Shown: piece by piece, positions 44,302 to 56,110 of the stretch | Numbering within the stretch: the first letter of the stretch is position 1 | Layout of the letters: the number at the start of each line of letters is the position of its first letter | NCBI RefSeq assembly: GCF_034377285.1 | Contig: NZ_CP139715.1 | Span: 930,001 to 994,000, forward strand | Source: Thalassobaculum sp. OXR-137 | Lineage (GTDB): Bacteria > Pseudomonadota > Alphaproteobacteria > Thalassobaculales > Thalassobaculaceae | Length of the DNA: 64,000 nucleotides | Reading direction: 5' to 3' | Notes under the pieces: model-generated | Database searches by the model: none | What the model saw: only the letters and a program-made list of their open reading frames with translations | Told to the model about the DNA's origin: nothing | Made by a program: the position numbers and the translations under genes

Positions 44302-45065
44302 GCGCACTGAACACCCTGGCGGCCCATCTGGACCGGCGCGGCGAGACGGGCCGGCCGCTGCTCCTGTGGTGGCGCGACGACGATCTGGAGACGCCGTCGG
44401 CCGAACTGTCGGTCTGCCTGGACGCCCTCCACGCCGCCGGGATCGCCGCGGCCTTCGCCGCCATCCCCAGCGGCCTGACGCCTGCGGCGGTGGCGGCCCT
44501 GGACGGTACCGGAGCGGCGCTGTTCGTCCATGGCTGGGCCCATACCGACCACGCGCCGGCAGGCGAGAAGAAATCCGAATACGGCCCGGCACGGCCCGTC
44601 GCAGAGCGGCTGGAGGAGATCGCCCGGGGGCGGGAGGCGGTGGAAGCGATCGGCGGGGACAGGGCCTTTGCCTGCTTCGTGCCGCCCTGGAACCGGATCG
44701 GGGACGACCTGCTTCCCGAACTGGGGGCCGCCGGGATCCTGGCCTTGTCCGCGTTCGCCCCGCCGAGGCGCGCGGCGCCGGCGGCCGCGGTGCCCAGGCT
44801 CGATACCCATGTGGACCTGATCGACTGGCGCGGCACCGGCAAGCCGGTCTCCGGCGACGGCTTCGTGGCACGGCTTTTTGAACACGACGGGGTGGACGGA
44901 CCGGTCGGAATCCTGTCCCATCACCGCGTCACCGACCGGCGGGCATGGACCGACTGGGCGCCGCTTCTGCGGCTGCTGTCGGACCACCCCGCGGTGCGGT
45001 GGCTTTCCCCGGGCGACGCGCTTGCCCGGGTGGGTGTTGAACCGGGGAAACGGAGGTGCTTGTGA
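44298..45065 (+). CDS. Polysaccharide deacetylase-like protein
   Basis: 255 residues. The NodB-type features are an Asp cluster D27-D29 in LLLWWRDDDLE, the His motif VHGWAHTDHAP, the FVPPWNRIGDDL motif and a late His in GILSHHRVTD. It has no signal peptide, so it would act in the cytoplasm, unlike most NodB-family deacetylases. The metal triad looks present but permuted relative to the classical order, so activity is probable, not certain. Part of the overlapping glycan gene chain. Confidence 0.78.
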   Translation: MSALNTLAAHLDRRGETGRPLLLWWRDDDLETPSAELSVCLDALHAAGIAAAFAAIPSGLTPAAVAALDGTGAALFVHGWAHTDHAPAGEKKSEYGPARPVAERLEEIARGREAVEAIGGDRAFACFVPPWNRIGDDLLPELGAAGILALSAFAPPRRAAPAAAVPRLDTHVDLIDWRGTGKPVSGDGFVARLFEHDGVDGPVGILSHHRVTDRRAWTDWAPLLRLLSDHPAVRWLSPGDALARVGVEPGKRRCL

Positions 45066-45667
45066 CAGTGCACCGCTACGAACGCGGCGCGATCGTCTGG
45101 GATATGGCACGGGGCGGGCTCGGACTGGCCGTGACCGGCCTGCCGCTGGTCGTCACGCCGATGGCCACGACCATGGCCGTGATCTTCGGCGGACTCGCCA
45201 CCCTGTTCGGCGTCTATGTCGCGCGGACCTGGCTGCGCTCGGCCCAGGCGATCGAGGTCGGCGCCGAAGGCATCCGCCGCACCGGGCCGCTGGCAATCGA
45301 GATCCCGTGGGACGACCTGGACTCCATGGGGCTGCGGTACTTCTCCACCCGGCGCGACAAGAACGGCGGCTGGATGGAACTGAAGCTGACCGGCAACGGC
45401 AACAAGCTGCCGGTGGAGAGCTCCATCGACGATTTCGAGGGCATCGTGCGCCATGCCATGCTGGTGGCCCGGCGCAACAATCTTGAACTGACCGAGGCCA
45501 CACTCGACAATCTGCGCGCCCTGGGCTTGCTCGGTGCGGCGCCGGACCAGGCCGGGGGCGACGGACCGCCGACCTTCGGGTCGAGCGGACATATCGCCCC
45601 GAAACTGGAACCGGGTCTGCGCCAAGGGGGTATGCAGCAGGGAATTGGACCGGATCGGGACCGCTGA
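45062..45667 (+). CDS. Uncharacterised membrane protein with PH-like domain
   Basis: GTG at 45062, six bases after GGAGG and overlapping the preceding stop, gives 201 residues. Two hydrophobic helices (about residues 19-37 and 40-58) are followed by a soluble domain with alternating strands (AIEVGAEGIRRTGPLAIEIPWDDLDSMGLRYF) reminiscent of bacterial PH/YcxB-like domains, then a Gly-rich C-terminal tail. I do not recognise the family with confidence. It closes the glycan cluster; a 39-base gap separates it from the ABC importer genes. Confidence 0.65.
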   Translation: MTVHRYERGAIVWDMARGGLGLAVTGLPLVVTPMATTMAVIFGGLATLFGVYVARTWLRSAQAIEVGAEGIRRTGPLAIEIPWDDLDSMGLRYFSTRRDKNGGWMELKLTGNGNKLPVESSIDDFEGIVRHAMLVARRNNLELTEATLDNLRALGLLGAAPDQAGGDGPPTFGSSGHIAPKLEPGLRQGGMQQGIGPDRDR

Positions 45668-45706
45668 TAGGCTGCGGATCGAGCCACACCGGAGGGGGAC
45701 GAAGAC

Positions 45707-47596
45707 TTGGATCGCTCAACGCCGCTGCTGCGCGTGCACGACCTGCGGATCGGGTTCGATCTGCCGGAAGGCCGGCTCGTGGCGGTGGACGGCGTGTCGT
45801 TCCAGATCCGCCGCGGGAGCACCGTCGCCCTGGTCGGCGAGTCCGGCTCCGGCAAGTCGGTGGTCAGCCAGGCGATCATGGGGCTGCTGCCGCGCCCGGC
45901 GAAGATCCTGGGCGGCTCGATCCTGTTCGCCGATCCGGAGAAGCCCGGCACCATCACCGACATCGTCCGCCTGCCGGTCGACGGCCGCGAGATGCGCGAC
46001 CTGCGCGGCGGGCGGATCTCCATCATCTTCCAGGAGCCGATGACGTCCCTGTCGCCGCTGCACACGGTCGGCAACCAGATCCGCGAGGCGCTGGAGCTGC
46101 ACCGCGACGTCTCGGCCCGCGAGGCGACGGAGCTGACCCGCGACATGCTGGCCCTGGTCGGTTTCCCCGATCCGGACCGGGCGCTGAAGACCTATCCGTT
46201 CGAGCTGTCCGGCGGGCTGCGCCAGCGGGCGATGATCTCCATGGCCCTGGTCTGCCGCCCCGCCCTGCTGATCGCTGACGAGCCGACCACCGCCCTCGAC
46301 GTCACGATCCAGGCGCAGATCCTGAAGCTGATCAAGGATCTGCAGTCCGAGCTGAACATGGCGATGCTGATGATCACCCACGATCTGGGCGTGGTCGCCA
46401 ACGTGGCCGAGGAAGTGGTGGTGATGTATCGCGGTCGGATCATGGAATCCGGCGACGTGGACGACATCTTCCGTCGGCCGCAGCATCCGTATCTCAAGGC
46501 CCTGATGGGGGCGGTGCCGCGCTTCGACATGGCGCCGGGCGAGCGTCTGAAGCCGCTGCGCGAGATCCAGACCGAGACCGGGCACCTGCTGGCCGACCGG
46601 CCGAAGGCCACGACGGCCGACAACGCGCCGATGCTGGCGGTCGAAGGGGTGACCAAGGCCTATACCATCCGCAAGGGCGGCTGGGTCTCGACCTCCCGCA
46701 AGTCGATCAAGGCGCTGCACGACGTGTCCTTCACCGTGCAGCCGGGCGAATGCCTCGGCCTGGTGGGCGAGTCCGGCTGCGGCAAGACAACCCTGTCCAA
46801 GGTGATCATGCGGGCGCTGACGCCGGACGCCGGCAAGGTGACCTTCACCGACGAAACCGGGCCGACCGACGTCCTCGCCCTCGACGGCAACCGGCTGACG
46901 GAGTTCCGCCAGAAGCTGCAGTTCGTCTTCCAGGACCCGTTCTCCTCGCTCAATCCGCGGATGACGGTGTACGACATCATCGCCGAACCCCTGGTGATCC
47001 ACGGCATCGGCGATCCGGCCTGGCGGCGCGAGATGGTGTCGGAACTGATGCGCCTGGTCGGGCTCGACGTGCGCCACCTGAACCGCTACCCGCACAGCTT
47101 CTCCGGCGGCCAGCGCCAGCGCATCGGCATCGCCCGGGCGCTTGCCCTGAAGCCGAAGATGCTGATCTGCGACGAGCCGGTCTCCGCGCTGGACGTGTCG
47201 ATCCAGGCCCAGGTGCTGAACCTGCTGAAGGACCTGAAGGAAAAGCTCGGCCTGACCTATCTCTTCATCAGCCACAATCTGGCGGTGGTCGACTACGTGG
47301 CCGACCGCATCGCGGTGATGTGCGCCGGCCAGATCGTCGAGCTGGCGCCGCGCGAGGCGCTGTTCCGCGACCCGGTGCACCCCTATACCCAGGCGCTGCT
47401 GGCGGCCGTCCCGGACCCGGATCTGGACAATCCGCTGGACTTCGACGCGGTGATGGACGGCCGCGCCTCCAACCCCGCCGCCTGGCCGGCGCCGTTCACG
47501 GTCGACGACAGCCACGCGCCGGGCTTCGTCGAGCTCGGGGACGGCCATTTCGTGCGCGCCGATCCAGGGATCCTGAACCTGAGGCTGGCCTCATGA
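45707..47596 (+). CDS. Peptide/oligosaccharide ABC importer, fused double ATPase
   Basis: 629 residues from a TTG start at 45707, supported by GGAGGGGG nine bases upstream. Two complete ABC domains are fused, DppD-like then DppF-like. The first has Walker [10 protein letters not shown], signature LSGGLRQR and Walker [13 protein letters not shown]; the second has [19 protein letters not shown] and [12 protein letters not shown]-terminal regions after each Walker B carry the oligopeptide-type extension ([27 protein letters not shown]). It energises import through the two permeases encoded downstream. YejF-like fusion architecture. Unlike the protein at 36034, all motifs are intact. Confidence 0.93.
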   Translation: MDRSTPLLRVHDLRIGFDLPEGRLVAVDGVSFQIRRGSTVALVGESGSGKSVVSQAIMGLLPRPAKILGGSILFADPEKPGTITDIVRLPVDGREMRDLRGGRISIIFQEPMTSLSPLHTVGNQIREALELHRDVSAREATELTRDMLALVGFPDPDRALKTYPFELSGGLRQRAMISMALVCRPALLIADEPTTALDVTIQAQILKLIKDLQSELNMAMLMITHDLGVVANVAEEVVVMYRGRIMESGDVDDIFRRPQHPYLKALMGAVPRFDMAPGERLKPLREIQTETGHLLADRPKATTADNAPMLAVEGVTKAYTIRKGGWVSTSRKSIKALHDVSFTVQPGECLGLVGESGCGKTTLSKVIMRALTPDAGKVTFTDETGPTDVLALDGNRLTEFRQKLQFVFQDPFSSLNPRMTVYDIIAEPLVIHGIGDPAWRREMVSELMRLVGLDVRHLNRYPHSFSGGQRQRIGIARALALKPKMLICDEPVSALDVSIQAQVLNLLKDLKEKLGLTYLFISHNLAVVDYVADRIAVMCAGQIVELAPREALFRDPVHPYTQALLAAVPDPDLDNPLDFDAVMDGRASNPAAWPAPFTVDDSHAPGFVELGDGHFVRADPGILNLRLAS

Positions 47597-49542
47597 CCCG
47601 CCTGCTGCTCCTCGCCGCCGTCCTGCTGCTGCTGGCCGCGCCGATGCCGGCGGCGGCCCAGAGCGAACCGCCGCTGCTGGCCGAGGCAGTGGCCACCGGT
47701 GCGCTTCCCGGGATGTGGGAACGGCTGCCGATAGAGCCGCTGGTGGTCGATCTGAAGAGCCAGGACCGCGAACTCGGCGACTATGGCGGCACGCTGAACA
47801 TGGTCATGTCCGGCGCCAAGGACGTGCGCCAGATGGTGGTCTACGGCTACGCCCGGCTGGTCGGCTACGACCCGACGACGATGGAACTGCGCCCCGACCT
47901 CGCCAAGGACGTGATCGTGGAGGACAACCGCTCCTTCACCTTCGTCCTGCGCGAGGGTCACCGCTGGTCCGACGGCACGCCCTTCACCACCGAGGATTTC
48001 CGGTATTTCTGGGAGGATGTCGCCAACGATCCGGACATCTCCCCCACCGGCCCGCCGATCGAGCTGATGGTGAACGGCGAACTGCCCACGGTGGAGATCC
48101 TGTCGCCGACCGAGGTGCGGTATTCCTGGTCGCAGCCCAACCCGGACTTCCTGCCGCAGCTGGCCGGCGCGCGGCCGGTGTACCTGTACCGGCCGGCGCA
48201 TCACCTGAAGCTGTATCACGACCGCTACGCCGAGCCCGACCAACTGAAGGCGCGGGTTGAGAAGGCCGACGCGCGGAACTGGGCCGCCCTGCACAATCGG
48301 GAGGACAACCCCTACAAGTTCGACAATCCTGACCTGCCGACGCTGCAGCCCTGGATGGCGCGCACGTCTCCGCCGTCGAACCGCTACGTCTTCGAGCGCA
48401 ATCCCTACTACCACAAGACCGACAGCACGGGCCGCCAGCTCCCCTATATCGATTCGGTGGTGTTCCAGATCGCCTCTCCGGGCCTGATTCCGGCGAAGAC
48501 CGGCGCCGGCGAGGTCGACCTGCAGGCGCGCTACCTGAATTTCGAGGACTACACGTTCCTGCGCCAGGGCGAGGAGCGCGGCAACTACGAGACCTATCTC
48601 TGGAAGACCGCCAAGGGGTCGCACCTGGCGCTGTTCCCGAACCTGAACGTCGAGGATCCGGTCTGGCGCGAGGTGATGCGCGACGTCCGGTTCCGCCGCG
48701 CCCTGTCGCTCGCCATCAACCGGCACGAGCTGAACGAGGTGATCTATTTCGGCCTCGCCCTGGAAGGCGGCAACACGGTGCTGCCCGCGTCCCGGCTGTT
48801 CGAGCCCGACTATCGCCGGAAATGGGCGGCGTTCGACCTGAAGCGGGCCAACGCCCTGCTCGACGAGATGGGGCTGACCGGGAGGGACGACCGGAGCGTG
48901 CGGCTGCTGCCGGACGGCCGGCCGATGGAGATCATCATCGAGACCGCCGGCGAAAGCACCGAGGAGACCGACCTGCTGGAGCTGATCCACGACACGTGGA
49001 TGGAGGCCGGCATCAAGCTCTACTCGCGGCCGTCGGAGCGCACTGTGTTCCGCAACCGGATCTTCGCCGGCAAGACCATGATGGCGATCTCCTTCGGCAT
49101 CGAGAACGGCATCCCGAGCGCCGAGTCCAGCCCGGTCGAATTCGCCCCCACAGCCCAGACCCAGTACATGTGGCCGCGCTGGGGCCAGTACTACCAGACC
49201 AAGGGCAAGGCCGGCGTGACCCCTGACCTGCCCGAGGCGCTGCGGCTGATGGAGCTGTACGACTCCTGGCGGCGCGCGACCACGGCCGATGCCCGGCGGG
49301 CGGTCTGGCACGACATGCTGGCGATCTGGAGCGACCAGGTCTTCTCCATCGGCCTGATCGCCGGGGTGCTGCAGCCGGTGGTGGTCAGCCTGAAGCTGCA
49401 CAACGTCCCGGTTCAGGCAATCTACAACTGGGATCCGGGTGCGCATTTCGGGATGCACCGCCCCGACACCTTCTTCTTTGGCGCCGAGCGGCCGCGCACA
49501 CCCGACCGGGTGCTGACCTCGGCCGCCCGGTCGCGCCAGTAA
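47593..49542 (+). CDS. ABC importer substrate-binding protein (SBP_bac_5 family)
   Basis: 649 residues with a Sec signal peptide ([22 protein letters not shown]). The family-5 binding protein fold follows: YGGTLNMVMSGAKDVRQM, FTFVLREGHRWSDGTPFTTEDFRYFWE and VRFRRALSLAINRHELNEVIYFG. Length is about 100 residues above typical DppA. This long type is found with both peptide and oligosaccharide importers, so the ligand is open. ATG overlaps the ATPase stop (ATGA). Confidence 0.9.
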   Translation: MTRLLLLAAVLLLLAAPMPAAAQSEPPLLAEAVATGALPGMWERLPIEPLVVDLKSQDRELGDYGGTLNMVMSGAKDVRQMVVYGYARLVGYDPTTMELRPDLAKDVIVEDNRSFTFVLREGHRWSDGTPFTTEDFRYFWEDVANDPDISPTGPPIELMVNGELPTVEILSPTEVRYSWSQPNPDFLPQLAGARPVYLYRPAHHLKLYHDRYAEPDQLKARVEKADARNWAALHNREDNPYKFDNPDLPTLQPWMARTSPPSNRYVFERNPYYHKTDSTGRQLPYIDSVVFQIASPGLIPAKTGAGEVDLQARYLNFEDYTFLRQGEERGNYETYLWKTAKGSHLALFPNLNVEDPVWREVMRDVRFRRALSLAINRHELNEVIYFGLALEGGNTVLPASRLFEPDYRRKWAAFDLKRANALLDEMGLTGRDDRSVRLLPDGRPMEIIIETAGESTEETDLLELIHDTWMEAGIKLYSRPSERTVFRNRIFAGKTMMAISFGIENGIPSAESSPVEFAPTAQTQYMWPRWGQYYQTKGKAGVTPDLPEALRLMELYDSWRRATTADARRAVWHDMLAIWSDQVFSIGLIAGVLQPVVVSLKLHNVPVQAIYNWDPGAHFGMHRPDTFFFGAERPRTPDRVLTSAARSRQ

Positions 49543-49555
49543 AGGAACCGGCCCC

Positions 49556-50554
49556 GTGCTCGACTATCTCGCCCGCCGGATCCTGGTGATGATCCCGACG
49601 CTGATCGCGATCAGCATCATCACCTTCATCATCATCCAGCTTCCGCCGGGCGACTACCTGTCGACCCTGATCGCCGAGATGGAAAGCCAGGGCGAGGCGG
49701 TCGATCCGGCCAAGATCCAGGCCCTGCGCGCCCAGTACGGCCTCGACAGGCCGATGTGGGAGCAGTACGTGGTCTGGGCCGTGGGCATGCTGCGCGGCGA
49801 TTTCGGCTACAGCTTCGAATACCAGCTTCCGGTGAGCGACGTGGTCGGCGACCGGGTGCTGATGACCATCGTGCTGAACTTCAGCACGATCCTGTTCATC
49901 TATCTGGTCTCGTTCCCGATCGGGATCTACTCCGCCACCCACCAGTACAGCGTCGGCGATTACGGCCTGACCTTCCTCGGCTTCCTGGGGCTGGCGACGC
50001 CCAACTTCCTGCTGGCGCTGATCCTGCTCTACTTCGCCAATGTCTGGTTCGGCACGTCGATCGGCGGACTGATGGACCCGTCCTACATCGACCAGCCCTG
50101 GAGCCTCGGCAAGGTGATGTCGGTGCTGGAGCACCTGTGGGTGCCGGTGGTGGTGATCGGCACCGCCGGGACGGCGGCGATGATCCGCCGGCTGCGGGCC
50201 AACCTGCTGGACGAGTTGCAGAAGCAATACGTGGTGACCGCCCGGGCCAAGGGGCTGCCGCCGTTCCGGGCGCTGATGAAATATCCGCTGCGCATGGCCA
50301 TGAACCCGTTCATCGCCGATATCGGCAACATGCTGCCCCAGGTGGTGTCCGGGTCGGCCGTGGTGTCGATGGTGCTGTCCCTGCCGACCACCGGGCCGAT
50401 GCTGATCGGCGCGCTGCAGAGCCAGGACATGTATCTGGCCGGGTCGTTCCTGATGTTCCTGGCGACCCTGACGGTGGTCGGCATGCTGATCTCCGACCTG
50501 GCGCTCGCCTGGCTCGACCCGCGGATCCGGCTGGGCGGAGGAACCGCGCGATGA
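49556..50554 (+). CDS. ABC importer permease, DppB/OppB-like
   Basis: 332 residues with GTG start. First membrane helix LARRILVMIPTLIAISIITFI is typical of DppB-type permeases, a periplasmic loop with LRAQYGLDRPMWEQYVVW follows, and the EAA-like coupling loop reads VVTARAKGLPPFRALMKYP near residues 223-241. Six membrane helices. Thirteen bases after the binding protein and overlapping the next permease by four. Confidence 0.93.
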   Translation: MLDYLARRILVMIPTLIAISIITFIIIQLPPGDYLSTLIAEMESQGEAVDPAKIQALRAQYGLDRPMWEQYVVWAVGMLRGDFGYSFEYQLPVSDVVGDRVLMTIVLNFSTILFIYLVSFPIGIYSATHQYSVGDYGLTFLGFLGLATPNFLLALILLYFANVWFGTSIGGLMDPSYIDQPWSLGKVMSVLEHLWVPVVVIGTAGTAAMIRRLRANLLDELQKQYVVTARAKGLPPFRALMKYPLRMAMNPFIADIGNMLPQVVSGSAVVSMVLSLPTTGPMLIGALQSQDMYLAGSFLMFLATLTVVGMLISDLALAWLDPRIRLGGGTAR

Positions 50555-51723
50555 GCCTCGCCACCCCGCCCCGCCCCAAGGCCCGGCATTTCGTCGACCG
50601 GGCACCCTTCGATCCGGAACGCGACGAGGTCCTCACGCCCGAGCAGGAACGCTACTACATGGCGTCCCAATGGCGGATGATGTGGTGGAAGCTGAAGCGC
50701 CACCGGCTCGCGGTCGTCTCCGGGGTGATCCTGCTGCTGCTCTACGCCTCGGTGCTGATCTCCGAGATGATCGCGCCCTACGCCCTGACCAGCCGCCATA
50801 CCGACCACATCTACGCGCCGCCCCAGGCGGTGAAGCTGTTCCGCGACGGCCGGTTCGTTGGCCCCTATGTGCTCGGCTACGACTACGAACTGGACCTGCG
50901 CAACCTGAAGCGGGACTACACCGCCAATCCCGACAAGGTGCAGCCGCTGCGGTTCTTCTGCTCCGGCGATCCGTACAAGTTCTGGGGTCAGGTGGAGGCC
51001 GATTTCCATCTGGTCTGCCCGGCGGAAGGCGGCACGCTCTTCCTGCTGGGCACCGACCGGCTGGGCCGCGACGTGTTCTCGCGCATCGTCTACGGCACCC
51101 GGGTCTCGCTGACCGTCGGCCTGATCGGCATCATCGTCAGCTTCGTGCTGGGGATCACGATCGGCGGGCTGGCGGGGTATTACGGCGGCTGGGTGGATGC
51201 CTTTGTGCAGCGGGTGATCGAGGTGATCCGCTCGTTCCCGGAACTGCCCCTGTGGATGGCGCTGTCGGCCGCGCTGCCGGTCACCTGGTCGCCGATCCTG
51301 GTGTATTTCGGCATCACCCTGATCCTCGGCCTGCTGGACTGGACCGGCCTCGCCCGGGCGGTGCGCTCCAAGCTGCTCAGCCTGCGCGAGGAGGATTTCT
51401 GCGTCGCCGCCGAGCTGATGGGGGCGAAGCCCAAGCGCATCATCGGCCGCCACCTGCTGCCGAGCTTCATGAGCCACCTGATCGCCTCGGCGACCCTGTC
51501 GATCCCGACCATGATCCTGGGCGAGACGGCCCTGTCCTTCCTCGGCCTCGGCCTGCGCCCACCGATCACCAGTTGGGGCGTGCTGCTGACCGAGGCGCAG
51601 AACATCAACGCGGTGGAACTCTACCCGTGGATCATGACCCCGGTCATCCCGGTGATCCTGGTGGTGCTCGCCTTCAACTTCTTCGGCGACGGCCTGCGGG
51701 ACGCGGCCGATCCGTATAAGTAG
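50551..51723 (+). CDS. ABC importer permease, DppC/OppC-like
   Basis: 390 residues, longer than usual owing to a cytoplasmic N-terminus of about 45 residues and a long first periplasmic loop (about 75-165) containing FFCSGDPYKFWG. Then FLLGTDRLGRDVFSRIVYGTRVSL, the highly conserved DppC entry, and the coupling loop VAAELMGAKPKRIIGRHLLPS. Loops of this kind occur in a subset of oligosaccharide/peptide importers. Last gene of the four-gene importer operon, followed by a palindromic element. Confidence 0.93.
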   Translation: MSLATPPRPKARHFVDRAPFDPERDEVLTPEQERYYMASQWRMMWWKLKRHRLAVVSGVILLLLYASVLISEMIAPYALTSRHTDHIYAPPQAVKLFRDGRFVGPYVLGYDYELDLRNLKRDYTANPDKVQPLRFFCSGDPYKFWGQVEADFHLVCPAEGGTLFLLGTDRLGRDVFSRIVYGTRVSLTVGLIGIIVSFVLGITIGGLAGYYGGWVDAFVQRVIEVIRSFPELPLWMALSAALPVTWSPILVYFGITLILGLLDWTGLARAVRSKLLSLREEDFCVAAELMGAKPKRIIGRHLLPSFMSHLIASATLSIPTMILGETALSFLGLGLRPPITSWGVLLTEAQNINAVELYPWIMTPVIPVILVVLAFNFFGDGLRDAADPYK

Positions 51724-51756
51724 GGGTTCACTTTTCCCCTCCTCCTTTGCCCCTCC

Positions 51757-51858
51757 ATCACTCCCCGGACTTGTTCCGGGGCAACGCTTCCGGTGCGCTT
51801 GGCGGTCGGCGAACACGCACGCTGACGGGATTGCCCCAGAACAAGTCCGGGGAGTGAT
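51757..51858. repeat. Palindromic intergenic element, type A copy 2
   Basis: Arms 51757-51784 and 51831-51858 are 28 bases long and complementary except for one position; core ACTCCCCGGACTTGTTC. It lies between the convergent ends of the importer operon and the methyltransferase gene, as does the related copy at 13003-13115. Confidence 0.85.
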
Positions 51859-51879
51859 TAAAGGCGGCGGTGAGGAAGG

Positions 51880-52980
51880 CTACCGCTTGCCGGCGACGAA
51901 CACTTTCGACAGATAGGCCTTCTCCACCCCATCGACCGAGAAGCCGGCCTCTGCCAGCAGCCCCGGCACATCGCTGCCGATCCAGTCGGCGTAGTACGGC
52001 TCGTGGAACTGGTCGGGGAAACCGCGCAGCACCGGATCGAGGGCGGGGGTGTCGCCGAGCTGGAGCGAGTCCACCAGCACCAGACGGCCGCCCGGTTTCA
52101 GCACCCGCAGCACCTCGGCCAGCACCTCGGCGCGGATCTTCTTCGGTAGTTCGTGGAACAGGTAGGTACTCGTCACCAGATCGACCGAGGCATCCGGCAG
52201 CGGGATCGCCTCCGCCTTGGCCCGGTGCCAGGTGACGTCGCGGCCCGCCAGCCGCCGCTGCGCCTTGTCGAGATAGGCCTGCGACAGGTCCAGCCCGTGC
52301 AGCGCCAAGCCGGGAGCCGCCTGCGCCACGGCCTCGAGCATCGCCCCGGTGCCGGTCGCCAGATCGAGCAGGGTATGGCCGGCGCCGAACCCGGCCCCGT
52401 CCGGCGAGCCGCGCGCCCGCAGCCAGTCGACCACCGGTACGACCCCCTGACGGCGCATGGCCTGGGCGAGGCCACCGAACAGCACCTCGACCTGGGTGTC
52501 GTAGAGATCGGCGGATTCCTCGGTCAGCCAGCCGCCCGACTGATAATGGAAGTTCTGCAGGTAGTAGCGGGGATATCCGTCCTGCGGATCCGCCTGATCC
52601 CGGGCCTCCGCGTAGGTTTCCTGCCCATCCTTCATGCGCCGCCGCAGCGCCACCTTGGGCAGGTCGCGCCAGTATCCGACCATCTCGCCGACCGCGCCGG
52701 GCCGGGGCCGCAGGTCGCCGGGCATCGGATACAGGCCGGCCCGGACATGGGCCGCATCCCGCGCCATCAGGGCCAGCGCGCCGCGGGTCAGCGCCGCCTG
52801 GATCCGGGCGCCCATGAGCCGCCCGCGCAGGGTCGGCCGCCGCTTCTCCGCCGGATCGATCCGCGAGAACCAGGCGCGGGTCGCCAGGTAATTTCCGAGA
52901 TACCAGGCCATCCGCGTGCCCTGGCCGAGGCCGTAGCCGAGCAACGCGCCGGGCCGGCCGGAAGGTGTCGTCATTCCCAT
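51880..52980 (-). CDS. Class I SAM-dependent methyltransferase
   Basis: About 366 residues. The N-terminal 190 residues form a helical region ([55 protein letters not shown]) and the C-terminal half is a Methyltransf_25-like core: [50 protein letters not shown] and [17 protein letters not shown]. The FHYQSGGWL segment is seen in UbiE-like and lipid-modifying methyltransferases of alphaproteobacteria; the substrate is unknown. ATG at 52980 or 52974; neither has a strong ribosome-binding site. Divergent from pgk. Confidence 0.85.
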   Translation of the reverse strand: MGMTTPSGRPGALLGYGLGQGTRMAWYLGNYLATRAWFSRIDPAEKRRPTLRGRLMGARIQAALTRGALALMARDAAHVRAGLYPMPGDLRPRPGAVGEMVGYWRDLPKVALRRRMKDGQETYAEARDQADPQDGYPRYYLQNFHYQSGGWLTEESADLYDTQVEVLFGGLAQAMRRQGVVPVVDWLRARGSPDGAGFGAGHTLLDLATGTGAMLEAVAQAAPGLALHGLDLSQAYLDKAQRRLAGRDVTWHRAKAEAIPLPDASVDLVTSTYLFHELPKKIRAEVLAEVLRVLKPGGRLVLVDSLQLGDTPALDPVLRGFPDQFHEPYYADWIGSDVPGLLAEAGFSVDGVEKAYLSKVFVAGKR

Positions 52981-53110
52981 GGGGAAGAAATCGGTCCCGG
53001 CGCCGGTCAATCAAGGGCGCCGTCAGGGTTGTCGCACCGGCCGCAGTGTGGCACATCCCGGCGCAATCCGGAGCGCAAGGGCCGGTTTCGTAGCTGGGGA
53101 GAGACCCGAG

Positions 53111-54304
53111 ATGGCCGATTACCGTACTCTCGACGGCGCCGATGTCGCCGGCAAGCGCGTGCTGCTGCGCCTGGACCTGAACGTGCCGATGAAAGACGGC
53201 AAGGTCACCGATGCCACCCGGATCGAGCGCGCGGCACCGACCGTCGCCGAACTGGCCGACAAGGGCGCCAAGGTCATCGTCGTCTCCCATTACGGCCGGC
53301 CCAAGGGCAAGCCGAACGCCGAGATGTCGCTGAAGCCGATCGTCGGTCCGCTGTCCAAGGCCGTCGGCCGCCCGGTCGCCTTCGCCGAGGATTGCATCGG
53401 CGCCGCCGCCGAGAGCGCGGTCGACAGCCTGTCCGACGGCGATGTTGTGCTGCTGGAGAACCTGCGCTTCCACGCCGGCGAAGAGGCGAACGATCCGGAC
53501 TTCGTCGCCGGCCTCGCCAAGCTGGCCGACCTCTACGTCAACGACGCCTTCTCCGCCGCGCACCGGGCCCATGGCTCGATCGACGGCGTGGCGCGCAAGC
53601 TGCCGGCCCTGGCCGGGCGCCTGATGGAGGCCGAACTCAAGGCCCTGACCCGCGCCCTGGAGCGTCCCGAGCGGCCGGTCGCCGCGGTGGTCGGCGGCGC
53701 CAAGGTCAGCACCAAGCTGGATCTGCTGGGCAACCTGGTCGGCCGGGTCGACGTGCTCGCCATCGGCGGCGGCATGGCCAACACCTTCCTGCATGCGGGC
53801 GGGGTGGAGATCGGCAAGTCGCTGGCCGAGCGCGATCTGGCGGACACGGTGAAGGAGATCCAGGCCAAGGCGGATGCCGCCGGCTGCGAGATCCTGCTGG
53901 CGGTGGACGCGGTGGTGGCCGACACCCTGGCCGCGGGCGTGGCGACACAAACCGTCGATATTCTGGACGTGCCCGCGGATAAAATGATCCTCGATGTCGG
54001 TCCCAAGACCGTGGCCGCCATCGCCAAGCGCCTGGAAGACTGCAAGACCCTGGTGTGGAACGGGCCGGTCGGCGCGTTCGAGACCGAGCCGTTCGATGCC
54101 GGCACCAACGCCCTGGCGAAGGCCGCCGCCGACCTGACCGACCGCGGCCAGATCCTGTCTGTTGCCGGCGGCGGCGACACGGTCGCCGCGCTCGCCCATG
54201 CGGGGGTGATCGACCGCTTCTCCTACGTCTCCACGGCAGGCGGCGCCTTCCTGGAGTGGCTGGAGGGCAAGGACCTGCCGGGCGTGGCGGTGCTCAAGGC
54301 CTGA
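53111..54304 (+). CDS. pgk: Phosphoglycerate kinase
   Basis: The ATG at 53111 yields 397 residues, normal for Pgk. Hallmarks: [83 protein letters not shown] and the C-terminal [12 protein letters not shown]. It interconverts 1,3-bisphosphoglycerate and 3-phosphoglycerate with ATP. Upstream open frame is ignored because it lacks the family start. 150 bases before pckA, so a gluconeogenic pairing is plausible. Confidence 0.98.
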   Translation: MADYRTLDGADVAGKRVLLRLDLNVPMKDGKVTDATRIERAAPTVAELADKGAKVIVVSHYGRPKGKPNAEMSLKPIVGPLSKAVGRPVAFAEDCIGAAAESAVDSLSDGDVVLLENLRFHAGEEANDPDFVAGLAKLADLYVNDAFSAAHRAHGSIDGVARKLPALAGRLMEAELKALTRALERPERPVAAVVGGAKVSTKLDLLGNLVGRVDVLAIGGGMANTFLHAGGVEIGKSLAERDLADTVKEIQAKADAAGCEILLAVDAVVADTLAAGVATQTVDILDVPADKMILDVGPKTVAAIAKRLEDCKTLVWNGPVGAFETEPFDAGTNALAKAAADLTDRGQILSVAGGGDTVAALAHAGVIDRFSYVSTAGGAFLEWLEGKDLPGVAVLKA

Positions 54305-54454
54305 GACCACAGGCCGAAGGCCGACGCGACGTATCGCCGCGCCGGACGCGGCTATTTCGCCGGGCGAGTCGTTGCGTTTCGGTGACACTTCGCCTATCCA
54401 AACGGCGGCCGGCCAGAAAATGAGCCGTCGTTCAGCTTTATCTGGAGAGGACAC

Positions 54455-56056
<1,602 letters not shown>

Positions 56057-56080
56057 TCGACTCCAGCCACCTGCCGGGTC

Positions 56081-56110
56081 CACCTGCCGGGTTTCAGTGC
56101 CCGGCAGGTG
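56081..56110. terminator. Hairpin between convergent pckA and clpP-like genes
   Basis: Perfect 11-base stem CACCTGCCGGG (56081-56091) / CCCGGCAGGTG (56100-56110) with an eight-base loop that contains the clpP-like stop codon (56094-56096). The left arm is also duplicated just upstream (CCACCTGCCGGGT twice). No T-run, so it could be a weak bidirectional terminator. Confidence 0.5.

Noticed and set aside
45707-51723. Nickel or dipeptide specificity of the ABC importer
   Set aside because: The long binding protein and permease loop are shared by peptide and oligosaccharide importers; the ligand cannot be read from sequence.
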